NCBI GenBank assembly: GCA_029449235.1
Contig: JANATG010000005.1
Span: 1,302,001-1,366,000 of the forward strand
Direction of reading: 5' to 3'
Origin: Linnemannia schmuckeri
Taxonomy: Eukaryota > Mortierellomycota > Mortierellomycetes > Mortierellales > Mortierellaceae
DNA: 64,000 nt
A program made the position numbers and the translations under genes. Below are positions 54,968-64,000 of the stretch, piece after piece; the first letter of the stretch is position 1, and every line of letters begins with the position of its first letter. The notes under the pieces were generated by a model, which did no database searches, was not told where the DNA came from, and saw only the letters and a program-made list of their open reading frames with translations.

Positions 54968-56753
54968 ATGGCTGCAGGATTGAAAAGTATGTCTTTTTTT
55001 TTAAAAAAAACAACCACACCTGTCGACCCTTGGGCTTGGCGGTGCTCTTACTGTTCGACACTATACAAAGGACAAGGGCAAGTTGCCAACAAAGGGCGAT
55101 AACAGCAACGTCTCTTGGACTCTGGACAGGAACGAATTCCAGCAAACCAGTTCTTCTCTTACTCTTGTTATATACAGACCACAGACAGCCTCGACTGTGC
55201 AGGAGCCTTGTTCTTTGGCGAGGTCATGACAAAAGCAACTTCAGGATTGAGCCCTCGCACTCATTCAATGACGTACAGCGAGTGTGAATACGACGCTGTT
55301 GATGGACAGCTTGGACTTGGCATCGAAACAGAGCATCTACCAGCCTCCAAAAGGACACACAGCACGGACAGCTGTTCAACTGGAGGATGTACGCTGGCAT
55401 TCTCAAGAGTTAACAGACAGTTGAGCGTTAACGACGTTTCTCTCCTCTCTCTGTTTCTTCCCATATCATAGCGTAAGGGAAGAAAGCGATGCGATGGCGG
55501 TGACCCAATAATTTTCTGTGTTTGCAGGGAGGGGAGAGGAAGCAGCAAGCAAGCGAGCCGGGACAAGTGCAGATGGGGACGGACAGGACAAGTGACCTCA
55601 GCAAAGGACAAAACAGCAGAACGTCAGGAAAAATCGTTGAGAGTTGGAACGGCACCAAGGGAATCGGATATCTACCTCAATGCAATCGATAGGAGCGCTA
55701 CAGCGAAGGATACACCTTATTAAAGGATTGCTTTCAGGATGTTTTTTTCGCCACTTGTCAGTCAGCAACCATGGAGTCATACAAATGGAAAGGATTATTA
55801 GGAACGACACGTACGAAGACAAAAAAGACAAAAGGGGCGCCTGACTCGGTACTACCTTACCCCTTCTCTGCCACGCCTTACAGTTGTGCCTAATCACACT
55901 CTCAACAAAAAAAAAATAGTGTTATCGGACTCTCATTTGTTCTGGCTCTGGGCTTTTTGCTCGTCATCATGTCCTGTGCACTCTACGGGTATGTATTTGG
56001 TCTTTGAAAGTCGTGTTTTGACACTCTAAATGGCATTAACGGTTATCGATCTTTGATTAATGACCGATATAATGGTCTTTCATCCCTGAATTTTTTTTCC
56101 TTATGTTTAGTAACTGGTGGCCCCTGTTTGTCGGTACGTTTACCTTTTGTTTTTTACTCGAATGTTCGATCGGTATGCAGTGGTTGCCTCGTCGTTCAAT
56201 GGTACCGAAGAGCTAATTCATTTGTATTTGATACATGGCTATAGTGGCAACATACGTCTTGGCGCCTTTGCCCAACGCCGTATTTGGACGATATGCTGGA
56301 CGCGATGACGTGATGTCGGACTACCAAGGAGGAATCGCTGATGCTGGATACTTCTTGACTGGATTGATGATCATCACTGGTTTCTGCTTACCCGTTGTCC
56401 TTGCTCATGCTGGTGTCGTACGTTCTTTTGGTCCTTTAGATTGGACGAGTTGGATAAGATTCATGAATGTTTCATGTTTTCTGACATTACACGTCTTCTA
56501 ACGTGAATTCAACTTCCTTGTCATATTATAGATCACTGTCCCCGCCATGATCATGAGTATCTCGGGAGGTCTTTTGATCTACGGCACTAGTACGTTCAGA
56601 AGCACACATCTTTGCTTTTGTTCTCATGAACCAAATTTACAGAGTTTTCGACTATGATGCTAATCAAGACGCGCCTATTTCTTTCTGCTTCCTTTCTCGC
56701 CTAACATAGTCATCTCATATTCGCGCTTCTTCTCCGAGGACGAGGACTTTTAA
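54968..56753 (+). CDS. VPS55: Vps55/LEPROT-family endosomal membrane protein
   Basis: Proposed exons: 54968-54986/7, 55920-55988, 56111-56133, 56245-56417, 56532-56589, 56710-56753, giving about 128 residues. The protein starts MAAGLK and continues VIGLSFVLALGFLLVIMSCA (TM1), NWWPLFVVATYVLAPLPNAV (TM2), AGYFLTGLMIITGFCLPVVL (TM3), MIMSISGGLLIYG (TM4), and ends FFSEDEDF. This is the Vps55/OB-RGRP layout; Vps55 works with Vps68 in late endosome to vacuole transport. Exons 2-6 join perfectly. The first junction does not: with a canonical GTATGT donor and TAG acceptor the frame shifts by one base. The family's N-terminus requires one more base in exon 1, so a missed micro-exon, an unusual splice or a sequence error is present. 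Confidence 0.88.
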
Positions 56754-57069
56754 ATCGAAGCACGGGAAGCCGAAGAAAGACAAGGCGTGATGTTTACGCC
56801 GTTTGCGTAACTTTTGTCGTTGTGGATCATAGCAAAAAAGTATTTTCCAGTAAAGCATTCTAATGAACATTGTCCAGTGTAATCCTTGCTTGTAATGACA
56901 GATATATGATGGTGTGAGCGGAAAGTAGATATTTCGAACTTCATGAGTATTGGTGGTAGCTGCTCGCGTGACCGCCTGCTTTTATTGTTCTGTGGGTCGC
57001 TCGTTCCAGTACCACTGCTACTCCAGCAAAAAGAGTCCTGATCCGTATGATGTCCATATCTCGTAACGT
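56754..57069. other. Convergent 3' region of VPS55 and SRP9
   Basis: Nothing beyond probable 3' UTRs was recognised. Confidence 0.5.
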
Positions 57070-57839
57070 TTATCTGCGCTTGTTCTTTTTTGCCTTTCCA
57101 CCGCCGCCCTGCTGCTGGATGACGGGGCTAGATATCGTGACGGGTGCTGCTGCTGTGGCGGGTGCTGCTGCTGCTGAAGGATGCGCTGGCGCTGATCCTG
57201 CTGGTGCTGATCCTGTTGAGGGCTCCTGTGTTGGTGCTCTGTTGTGCATTTTGGCCATCAAGGAGCGGTTCAGGCGCTCAAACTTGTTCAAATCCTGCAT
57301 CTGATCTGTCTTATATTTGAGGCACTATTGAGTAGGTATGACGAGTCAAGACGGGTTAATATTTCTCTGGCAATTAAAGTTGATTCAAAGATACGCGTCC
57401 TTCTTTGGAGAAAGAAGAGAGCGTGGCTGCAAAAAAAAGGGAAGGGCGTGTGCCAGGTACGTCAAGTATGCAAGCGGTTGTTTGAAGTGTAAAAACTTAC
57501 AGTGCGGTCGTCCGTCACTTTCAAGACGAGTTTTCCTTCGACATGGCGGTATTTAGCAACATAACGAGTCTAGAGGAGTTGAAAAGAGGATAAGAAATAG
57601 GTAGGTGTTGGGTTCAGTTTGAGTGTAGTCTGGTCGGTTGTCCCATCTGAGGGTTTTATGTGTTGTCATTGAATAAAGTCGGTAGTATTTGCGATGACGA
57701 CGGCGGACGTAGGAAGTTGATGCTTGATGGTTTGGTGAGATGCGTGGGAGCAGAAGAGGGTTATTACGGTTTTGGGCGACAGTAGATAGAGCTCCTCGGC
57801 AGCCTTTTGGAACTCGTCCCACTGGTGAATGTTGACCAT
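57070..57839 (-). CDS. SRP9: Signal recognition particle 9 kDa-type subunit
   Basis: Three exons, 57839-57768, 57569-57501 and 57324-57070, give 131 residues. The Alu-domain fold reads MVNIHQWDEFQKAAEEL, then TRYVAKYRHVEGKLVLKVTD (close to mammalian SRP9), CLKYKTDQMQDLNKFERLN. The C-terminus adds an Ala/Pro-rich segment of about 40 residues and a basic KAKKNKRR tail, reminiscent of the longer fungal SRP21 form. SRP9 pairs with SRP14 on SRP RNA and contributes to elongation arrest. The gene is transcribed away from uS11. Confidence 0.92.
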
Positions 57840-58814
57840 GGCGCTGGGTATGGTTGTGTGGTTGTGGAGCAGTGGAGATGGTGGTGTGAGGGGCGAGAGA
57901 GGTACTTCTAGGGTGAGGTCGTCTTCGTCTTCATCTGGGAAGAGGCGATCAACTTTAGAGCCGTCCCTGGGGAAAGGAGCTGGCTGGCAAAGCCACAGCC
58001 TATGGATTTTTTCTGATTTATGTGGTCCTGCTGCGTGGCAACGAGTTGTTTCTTCCTCTAAACTTTTCAATATGGTACTTGACCGTCAATATGGTCGATG
58101 ATTTTAGTGGCGTCAATCTCAGCCAAGTCCAGCTCAGTCAACCAACCAGCACACACGCTCATGGATCAAAGATATCCATCGCCTACACCAACAACCAAAC
58201 CCATCCGTTCATCCATCGACATATTGCGACCACCCTTGCCGTACATCCCGTTGTCATCCCTGCAGGACTAATTACTGCCAGTGAGATTTCGGGGCCAGGA
58301 TCGACCTTGCAGCAGTTTTGGCAGAGTGTTGGTTGGAGCGCCAGGGGCGGTTCTATGAGTGGATGAGAGGGCTGTCTGAGAAGAGTGTTTGCAAGGATGG
58401 CGATCTGGCAACTCACACAGACGCTCTTTCATCGCCGTCTCTCGAACTGCACTCCATCAGCCTTGGTCATCTGTTTGCACGAGCAATTAGGATCTTTAGA
58501 AGGATTAGACAGGATCGTTGTATTGTTTTTTCTGGAGGACTGCTTGCATCAGGATACCATGCAGAGATTATGATCCGTCAACCTCTTTCACCGACCGACA
58601 CAATCAGCGAAAGAGTCGAGATACTCGTTTATCAACACAACTGCATGTATCAGGACCAGGGCGTACTAGTTCAATTTTGCTCTAGCAAAGGATCAAGGGT
58701 ATCTCTTGAACACCTTGCAGACAAGATATCCAACAGCGATCGCGCCAAAATCAAAGTCCATACATATCAGAGATCTAACGTCGAAACAACTATCACCAAT
58801 TACTCAAATAATAG
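57840..58814. other. Region between SRP9 and uS11 second exon; unexplained open frames
   Basis: This must hold the SRP9 promoter and the uS11 promoter and first exon. Two overlapping plus-strand frames are open: 58022-58366 and from 58318 through about 58805. The second contains RFYEWMRGLSEKSVCKDGD and DRCIVFSGGLLASGYHAEIM. I recognise no family. Base composition looks less skewed than other intergenic DNA here, so a small gene or decayed sequence is possible. Confidence 0.4.
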
Positions 58815-59391
58815 TCCAAGAAGGTCAAGTCCGCCCCCAAGGTTCAGGAAAACATCTCCCTCGGTCCTCAGGTCCGTGGTGATGAGGAGGTTTTCGGTGT
58901 TGCCCACATCTTCGCCTCTTTCAACGATACCTTCGTCCACATCACCGATTTGACCGGTCGTGAGACCATCTCCCGTGTCACCGGAGGCATGAAGGTCAAG
59001 GCCGATCGTGATGAGGCTTCCCCCTACGCCGCCATGTTGGCTGCCCAGGATGTTGCTGTCAAGTGCAAGGAGGTCGGCATCACTGCCCTCCACATCAAGC
59101 TCCGTGCTACCGGTGGTAACCGCTCCAAGACCCCCGGTCCCGGTGCTCAGTCTGCTCTCCGTGCCTTGGCCCGTGCTGGCATGAAGATCGGTCGCATTGG
59201 TATGTTTACTTTTGCTTTTTTTCAATGACTGAACGTGTCGACGGCTGTTTGCTCCTCAATTGTTTTTTCTTTCAAAGATACTTACAATTATTTATTCTCT
59301 TTCTCTCTTTTTGACTCTAATAGAGGATGTTACCCCCACCCCCACCGATTCTACCCGCAAGAAGGGTGGTCGTCGTGGTCGTCGTCTGTAA
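58072..59391 (+). CDS. RPS14: 40S ribosomal protein uS11 (RPS14); first exon uncertain
   Basis: Secure exons are 58815-59199 and 59324-59391, encoding 150 residues: SKKVKSAPKVQENISLG, EEVFGVAHIFASFNDTFVHI, TDLTGRETISRVTGGMKVKA, IKLRATGGNRSKTPGPGAQS, then EDVTPTPTDSTRKKGGRRG-RRL. This is the whole uS11 body including the basic tail that lies near the ribosomal decoding centre. The start codon is missing from these exons. One candidate is an exon ending at the ATG at 58072-58074, directly followed by GT and preceded by a C/T-rich leader, with a 740-nt intron. Ribosomal protein genes often have an intron right after the ATG, but the donor GTACTT is weak. Confidence 0.9.
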
Positions 59392-59680
59392 AAAGTTGTT
59401 GTTATCATTATTATCTTTTGATCAACAGCAATCCTTTAACAGAAAAAACACCAATAAAAGAAACCAAAAACGTTCTTTTTTGCAACACAATCACCAATAT
59501 GGACGCATAACCTATGTTTGCTGTTTCTCTTTATCGTTCTTGCCTTTTGTCTCCACTCCGCAGCGCCTTTGGCAGCTGAGTTTTTATTTTGTGTGCACCT
59601 AATATTTGTTGTTGGCCATGCACCTGGGTCGTGGGAGTTGAAAAGTCGAAGGGGCGCGTGTCTGTTTCTGTGTCTGTGTC

Positions 59681-59711
<31 letters not shown>

Positions 59712-60026
59712 GAGCGGGCAGCAGAGAGCAACACCAACATGTGCGCTTGTTCGATCAGATAAGAATTGGCAAGAAAAATGTTTTGAGGTGGCTTAGCCTG
59801 CATTTTGCCCACTGCAAAGTAGCAAAAAACAAAGAGAGGCACACACACATAAAGAAGGCCCGCCTGCAGAACTCAGTTTGCTCCTCCTCTTCTCCTCACT
59901 TTCATTCAGTGTCATTCCTCACCTTTCCTTGCACTTGTTCACTTTCTTCCTCTTTTGAACAGCAGCAGCACTTCTTCCCTCCCTCCTCTTCCTCCTCTTC
60001 CTTCCCGCATCACTTTTTTATACAGA
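59392..60026. other. Intergenic between uS11 and deoxyhypusine hydroxylase
   Basis: It contains a 28-nt poly(A) run at 59681-59708 and a C/T-rich leader at 59875-60020. No gene is supported. Confidence 0.55.
59681..59708. repeat. Poly(A) tract, 28 nt
   Basis: Uninterrupted A run, the longest homopolymer in the window. Confidence 0.9.
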
Positions 60027-61414
60027 ATGGCCTTCGAGGACGTCCAAATCACCAAGCCCACTCCTGAGACCTACCAGGCCCTGGATGCTGACCTTTGCAA
60101 CCACTCTGGCAAGGTCCCTCTTCACGAGCGTTTCCGTGCCCTCTTCACCCTCAAGGCCCTCGCCGACAACGAGAGTGTTGACATTATTGGACGTGGTAAG
60201 TCTATCGGAACACTTGTTAAATACATACAAAAGCTGCAACATACAAAAAAAAACTCCAAGAAAAATTCAGTGGACGAAAAGTATCACTATTGACTTTCTA
60301 CCTTCTTTGGCAGTTGCCAGTTGAAAATATCCTTGTCTCTTTGTTTCTTATTCAATGTCTTCTTCTTTACTGACTTTTTCTCTCTTGTTTATGCGCAGCT
60401 TTCGCTGATGAGTCTGCTTTGTTGAAGCACGAGCTGGCCTACGTTTTGGGTCAGATGAAGAACCCCCACGCTCATGTCGTCCTCAAGAAGGTCCTTGGCA
60501 CCATGGATGAGGACCCTATGGTTCGCCACGAGGCTGCTGAGGCCCTTGGTGCCATTGGATCGTTGGACTCTCTCCCTATCTTGGAGGAGTACCTCAAGGA
60601 TGAGTGCGAGGTTGTCTCCCAGACCTGCGAGTTGGCCATTGAGAAGATCAAGTACGATAACCGCAAGGAGAAGGAGACTCTTCCTGAGAGGTATGTATTC
60701 AATCCTCCCACTATTGCTCTTTGTTAAGCTTGTTTTTGTTTTGCTTTTTATGGGTTGTGAGTGATTGAGGAGAGACATAGCTCCCAGGGCCCACATAGAA
60801 AAGAAAAACGAAGGAAGAAGGTGGCGCCATCTAGCATGCTTGCCAAAAAAAGACGCTGAACCCAAAAAAAAACAACAAACACAAACAAAGAATTTAACGT
60901 CTCTTACTTTTCTTACTTTTCTTTTTTCGATTTTTCTTACAGCGCTTACTCGTCAATTGACCCCGCTCCACCAACTGCTGTCGAGGTTGAGGACACTGCT
61001 CAATTGAGAGAGATCTACCTGAATCAGAAGCTCCCTCTCTTTGAGCGTTACCGTGCCATGTTTGCTCTTCGCAACCAGTGCACTACCGAGTCTGTCTTGG
61101 CCCTGGCCGATGGATTCGATGACCCCTCTGCCCTGTTCCGCCACGAGATCGCCTACGTCTTCGGCCAAATGCAGCACCCCGCTGCCGTCCCTTCATTGGT
61201 CAAGGTCCTCTCCAAGTTGGATGAAGCCAACATGGTCCGCCACGAGGCTGCCGAGGCCTTGGGATCCATTGCCACCCCCGAGTGCTACCCTATCCTTGAG
61301 AAATTCCGTGATGACGACGAGCGTGTTGTTCGTGAGTCTTGCATTGTTGCCTTGGACATGTACGCATACGAGAACAGCGGCGAGCTTCAGTACGCCGATG
61401 GTTTGAGCAAGTAA
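60027..61414 (+). CDS. LIA1: Deoxyhypusine hydroxylase
   Basis: Three exons, 60027-60195, 60399-60690 and 60943-61414, give 310 residues, the family's usual size. It is a HEAT-repeat diiron enzyme that hydroxylates deoxyhypusine on eIF5A, the last step of hypusine formation. All four metal-binding His-Glu motifs are present: LLKHELAYVLGQM, VRHEAAEALGAIG, FRHEIAYVFGQM and VRHEAAEALGSIA, two in each half with the expected internal symmetry. The linker between halves (SSIDPAPPTAVEVED) spans the second intron. Confidence 0.97.
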
Positions 61415-61719
61415 ATTATTTTATCAGCACTTACTTAACCCCCCTTTACTACCACCCCATCCCCCAGCATTGACAAGGAAATACCTTAGACGAATAAAAC
61501 ACATTGTATGATAGACCAATTCATCTGCTTTTTTTTTTTTTTTTTTATTATTATTTTTTGTTTGATTAAAAAAAAAATGCAAGATGGCGAAGGAAAGAAT
61601 ATCTATGTGTGCTAGGTGTGCTTTTGCTGTCTTTTGCTTCTTTTAGATAGGGAGAAAGGACGCTTGAAGTGGATGCGGTGGAGGAGTGACAAACAAAGCT
61701 CGAAGTTGACTACTGTAGT
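61415..61719. other. Convergent 3' region of LIA1 and SRP40-like genes
   Basis: It contains a poly(T) run near 61530-61546 followed by TTATTATT. No gene is supported. Confidence 0.55.
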
Positions 61720-63004
61720 TTACTCGCTATCAGGGAACTTGAACGAGTGAGACTCGAAATCGATGAGGCCACCCTTGTAAGAGCCACGCTTCTTTTTCGT
61801 CTTTTCAGCGCGGAAGCCCTTGCCCTTTGTCACAATCATGTCCAAATGTGCCTTATATCCGTATCCAGTCTCTGAGCCTCCCTTGGACATGTAGGTGTTA
61901 TCCTTAAGCTTATCGTTCACAAAGACTACATCCTCGGCCTTAACACGCTTGAAGGGCTCGTTCTGGACCTTGACGGGCTTCTGGCCCTCGATCTTCATCT
62001 TCTTGGCAGGTGGGGCCATGATGATCTCCTTGATGACAACCTTCTCCTCGTCGCTGCTGGAGTCAGAGTCAGAGTCGGAATCCGAGCTGCTGCTGGAAGA
62101 AGAGCTGGACGAAGAGCTGGAAGAAGAACTCGAGTCAGAGTCGGAGGAGTCGGATGATGAAGAGGACTCAGAGGAAGAGGAAGAGGATGATGAGGAGGAA
62201 GAAGAGGAGGAGGATGAAGATGAAGAATCAGAGTCTGAGCCGGAGTCAGAATCAGATGAAGAGGAAGAGGAAGAAGAGTCACTGCTGTTGTCCTTGTCCT
62301 CGACAACCGCCACGATCACAGCCTCCTTGGTATCACTCGAAGCGGAAGAAGAGTCGTCACTGCTGTTGGAAGAGGAAGAAGCGCTTTCCTCCTCCTCCTC
62401 GTCGTCGCTCGAGTCGGAAGATTCAGAGTCGGCATCGTCATCGCTGTCGGAGGAGGAAGAGGAAGAGGAGTCAGAGCTAGACTCTTCGTCCGACGAAGAA
62501 TCAGAACTCTCCTCCTTGTTGGAGCTGCTGCTAGATCCTGAAGCTGTGGCAGACCTATGCAAGATAAGGGCGACAACAGCATAAGGATATTAGTGGAAGT
62601 GCGGTTATGCTTTTCAGTTGTGCGAAAGATATAGGAAAGTCCGCTCGAACGAAACGTGATCCAGCCTTATTTTTTTTTTTTTTTTTTTTTTGGCGGGTTG
62701 GTATTCCTCACACTTACTTGTCGGCGGCGTAAGAGTTGTAGATCTGGATCAAGGTCTGGTCAGGCTTCGAGCTAGACTTGAGGGTCTATAGAACGATAGA
62801 ACAGAGCGGAAAAGAAGTTGAGTTAGTTCGACAGTCAAGATAGAATGGTGACAAAAAAAGAAGCTCTTTGGGCGAGCTGCTTGACGCTGTATAAAGAGAA
62901 CGTACGTTCTTAGCGTCCTTCTGGAAGGCCTTCAAGGCGTTGACGCAGCCCTGGTCCTGGAGGAACTGCTCGATGAGTGTGAAGAGTTCAGCAGGTGCAC
63001 CCAT
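61720..63004 (-). CDS. SRP40: SRP40/NOLC1 (Nopp140)-like nucleolar phosphoprotein
   Basis: Three exons, 63004-62906, 62785-62718 and 62554-61720, give 333 residues. The start at 63004 is chosen because the in-frame upstream extension translates a repeat-rich leader. A LisH-like N-terminal helix pair (ELFTLIEQFLQDQGCVNALK, then AFQKDAKN) is followed by a 170-residue Ser/Asp/Glu array, a likely casein kinase 2 substrate. After a Lys-rich linker (APPAKKMKIEGQ) comes the conserved C-terminal SRP40 domain: PFKRVKAEDVVFVNDKLKDN, GSETGYGYKAHLDMIVTKGK, GFRAEKTKKKRGSYKGG. Nopp140 proteins chaperone snoRNPs between nucleolus and Cajal bodies. The acidic array is shorter than in animals and is a single block rather than alternating basic and acidic repeats. 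Confidence 0.9.
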
Positions 63005-63296
63005 TGTGAATGTGATGATGTGTGGGGGAGAGAGAGAGAGAGAGAGGGAAGGAGAGCAATGAATGGTGGTTGGAGTGAGTTCAAGGTTCACTTCTGAGCC
63101 TTGCTAGTCCTTTTTTCTTTTTTTTGTGAAAAGTAAACTTGTTTTGATGTGGCTTCATGATTTCCCAGTCACATCACGTGCGTCCCTGCCAATCACACTG
63201 TTTTTCGCTCCCGAACCCTCTGCCAACAAGACGTTCCTGATTCCTGCCTGTCCATTCTTCACTCAAACTACCGACCACATCTAAATCCGACCGACC
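63005..63296. promoter_or_regulatory. Divergent promoter between SRP40-like and mS26 genes
   Basis: 292 bp between divergent starts. A (GA)n run at about 63029-63046 lies in the SRP40-side leader (CT on its coding strand). A TCACGTG sequence near 63173-63179 contains the E-box CACGTG. Confidence 0.55.
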
Positions 63297-64000
63297 ATGC
63301 TGCGACACATCAACAGGGCGTTGCCTCGCGCCACCTACCAAATCAGGACTCTCACCTCGGCTCGCTCGGTCGAAGAGCCCTCGGCCAACTACCGCCCTGG
63401 CAAGGAGGGTTTCGCTGCTGGTATGCCCCACCCTCCCGGCAGCTCGGCCTCGCCTTTGCCCCCACCAGCACCTCGCACGGTCGACTCCCTTCCTGAAATG
63501 TCAAAGAAGCACCAGATCAAGGCAAACGGAACGCCCGAACAAAAGTACAAGCTCGAGATGACCAAGCTTCGTCACACATACCAGCGGGAACACTTCAAGG
63601 GCGAGGATGCCAAGCGAGTCGAGATCGAGAGGCAGCGCAAGGGCTCGTTGCGTCGCCTCCAGGCTCGCCAGGCGGTAGATCGGGCCGAGAACGAGCGTCG
63701 TCTGTCATTTGAGCTTTTGATGCAACCCTCGGCTCAGAACGGACAAGGGGCTGCATTGACAGGAGCTGAACGTCAGGCTCAGGTGGCTGAGTTTGTGAAG
63801 GAGCGCAAGATCCGTCGCCAGGCCAACTTCCAGAAGCGGGAGGAGCGTGCATCAGAGGACCGTTTGGATGCCATGATTCGGTTATACCACGCTGCTGACG
63901 ACTTTGTGACGATGGAGAACTTGGACGCCAAGGTTAATGAGTTTTACGAGACGGGATTGACATTGCAGAGCAAGGTCTATGTTACTGGAGTGCAGGAGAT
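63297..64000 (+). CDS. Mitochondrial small-subunit ribosomal protein mS26/Pet123-like (3' truncated by window)
   Basis: Open from the ATG at 63297 to the window end without an intron, at least 234 residues. The N-terminus MLRHINRALPRATYQIRTL is basic and hydroxylated, a typical mitochondrial presequence. A Pro-rich segment follows, then a long charged helical region: KHQIKANGTPEQKYKLEMTK, GSLRRLQARQAVDRAENERR, AEFVKERKIRRQANFQKREE. Arg-rich helices with this spacing fit mS26/Pet123, but the match is from memory. The gene continues beyond the window. Confidence 0.7.
   Translation, partial: MLRHINRALPRATYQIRTLTSARSVEEPSANYRPGKEGFAAGMPHPPGSSASPLPPPAPRTVDSLPEMSKKHQIKANGTPEQKYKLEMTKLRHTYQREHFKGEDAKRVEIERQRKGSLRRLQARQAVDRAENERRLSFELLMQPSAQNGQGAALTGAERQAQVAEFVKERKIRRQANFQKREERASEDRLDAMIRLYHAADDFVTMENLDAKVNEFYETGLTLQSKVYVTGVQE

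Noticed and set aside
60474..61406. Same-strand Arg/Pro/Leu-rich frames over the deoxyhypusine hydroxylase exons
   Set aside because: They are out-of-frame shadows of a clearly conserved protein.
61895..62584. 229-residue plus-strand frame rich in Glu/Ser
   Set aside because: It is the antisense reading of the Ser/Asp array in the SRP40-like gene; low-complexity codons leave the opposite strand open.

Overview
The window looks like nuclear DNA of a filamentous, early-diverging fungus, most likely Mortierellomycotina/Mucoromycota. The reasons are intron-rich genes (up to ten or eleven exons, short GT-AG introns), long pyrimidine-rich leaders before start codons, and a fungal gene set that nevertheless includes an SRP9-type SRP subunit, AIG1-like GTPases and a CASTOR-like gene. 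The assignment is inference; no rRNA or mitochondrial marker is present. All exon models were built by eye from splice signals, reading phase and protein family knowledge.

Layout. 0-10 kb: an AIG1-like GTPase gene (-), a Q/N-rich prion-like protein (-), a MIX17/CHCHD2-type twin-CX9C protein (-), and a decayed non-LTR retrotransposon 3' end (+). 10-26.6 kb: a 1463-residue RING plus TRAF-type zinc-finger protein (+), a PHO85-type cyclin with a 1.1 kb intron and a possible second start (+), ribosomal protein P1 (-), an AidB-like acyl-CoA dehydrogenase (+) and COX9/COX7A (+). 27-36 kb: an orphan N-terminal G-domain fragment (+), a seven-exon CASTOR-like gene (+) and a divergent tetraspanin (+). 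39-51 kb: a tight head-to-tail run of TUP1, ORC6, MAU2/SCC4 and BUD6/AIP3 (all +). 51.7-64 kb: an NAD(P)-binding NmrA-like protein (+), an HSDL2-like SDR (+), VPS55 (+), SRP9 (-), uS11/RPS14 (+), deoxyhypusine hydroxylase (+), SRP40/NOLC1-like (-) and the start of mitochondrial ribosomal protein mS26/PET123 (+, runs off the end).

Most genes are single-copy housekeeping functions: chromatin and replication (TUP1, ORC6, MAU2), translation (P1, uS11, SRP9, LIA1, mS26), mitochondria (COX9, MIX17) and endosomes or polarity (VPS55, BUD6). The most unusual candidate is the CASTOR-like gene at 28940-32302. In animals CASTOR1 is the arginine sensor that acts on GATOR2 and mTORC1. Here the paired ACT-type core is recognisable, but by my hand alignment some arginine-pocket positions are changed and a long acidic linker is inserted.
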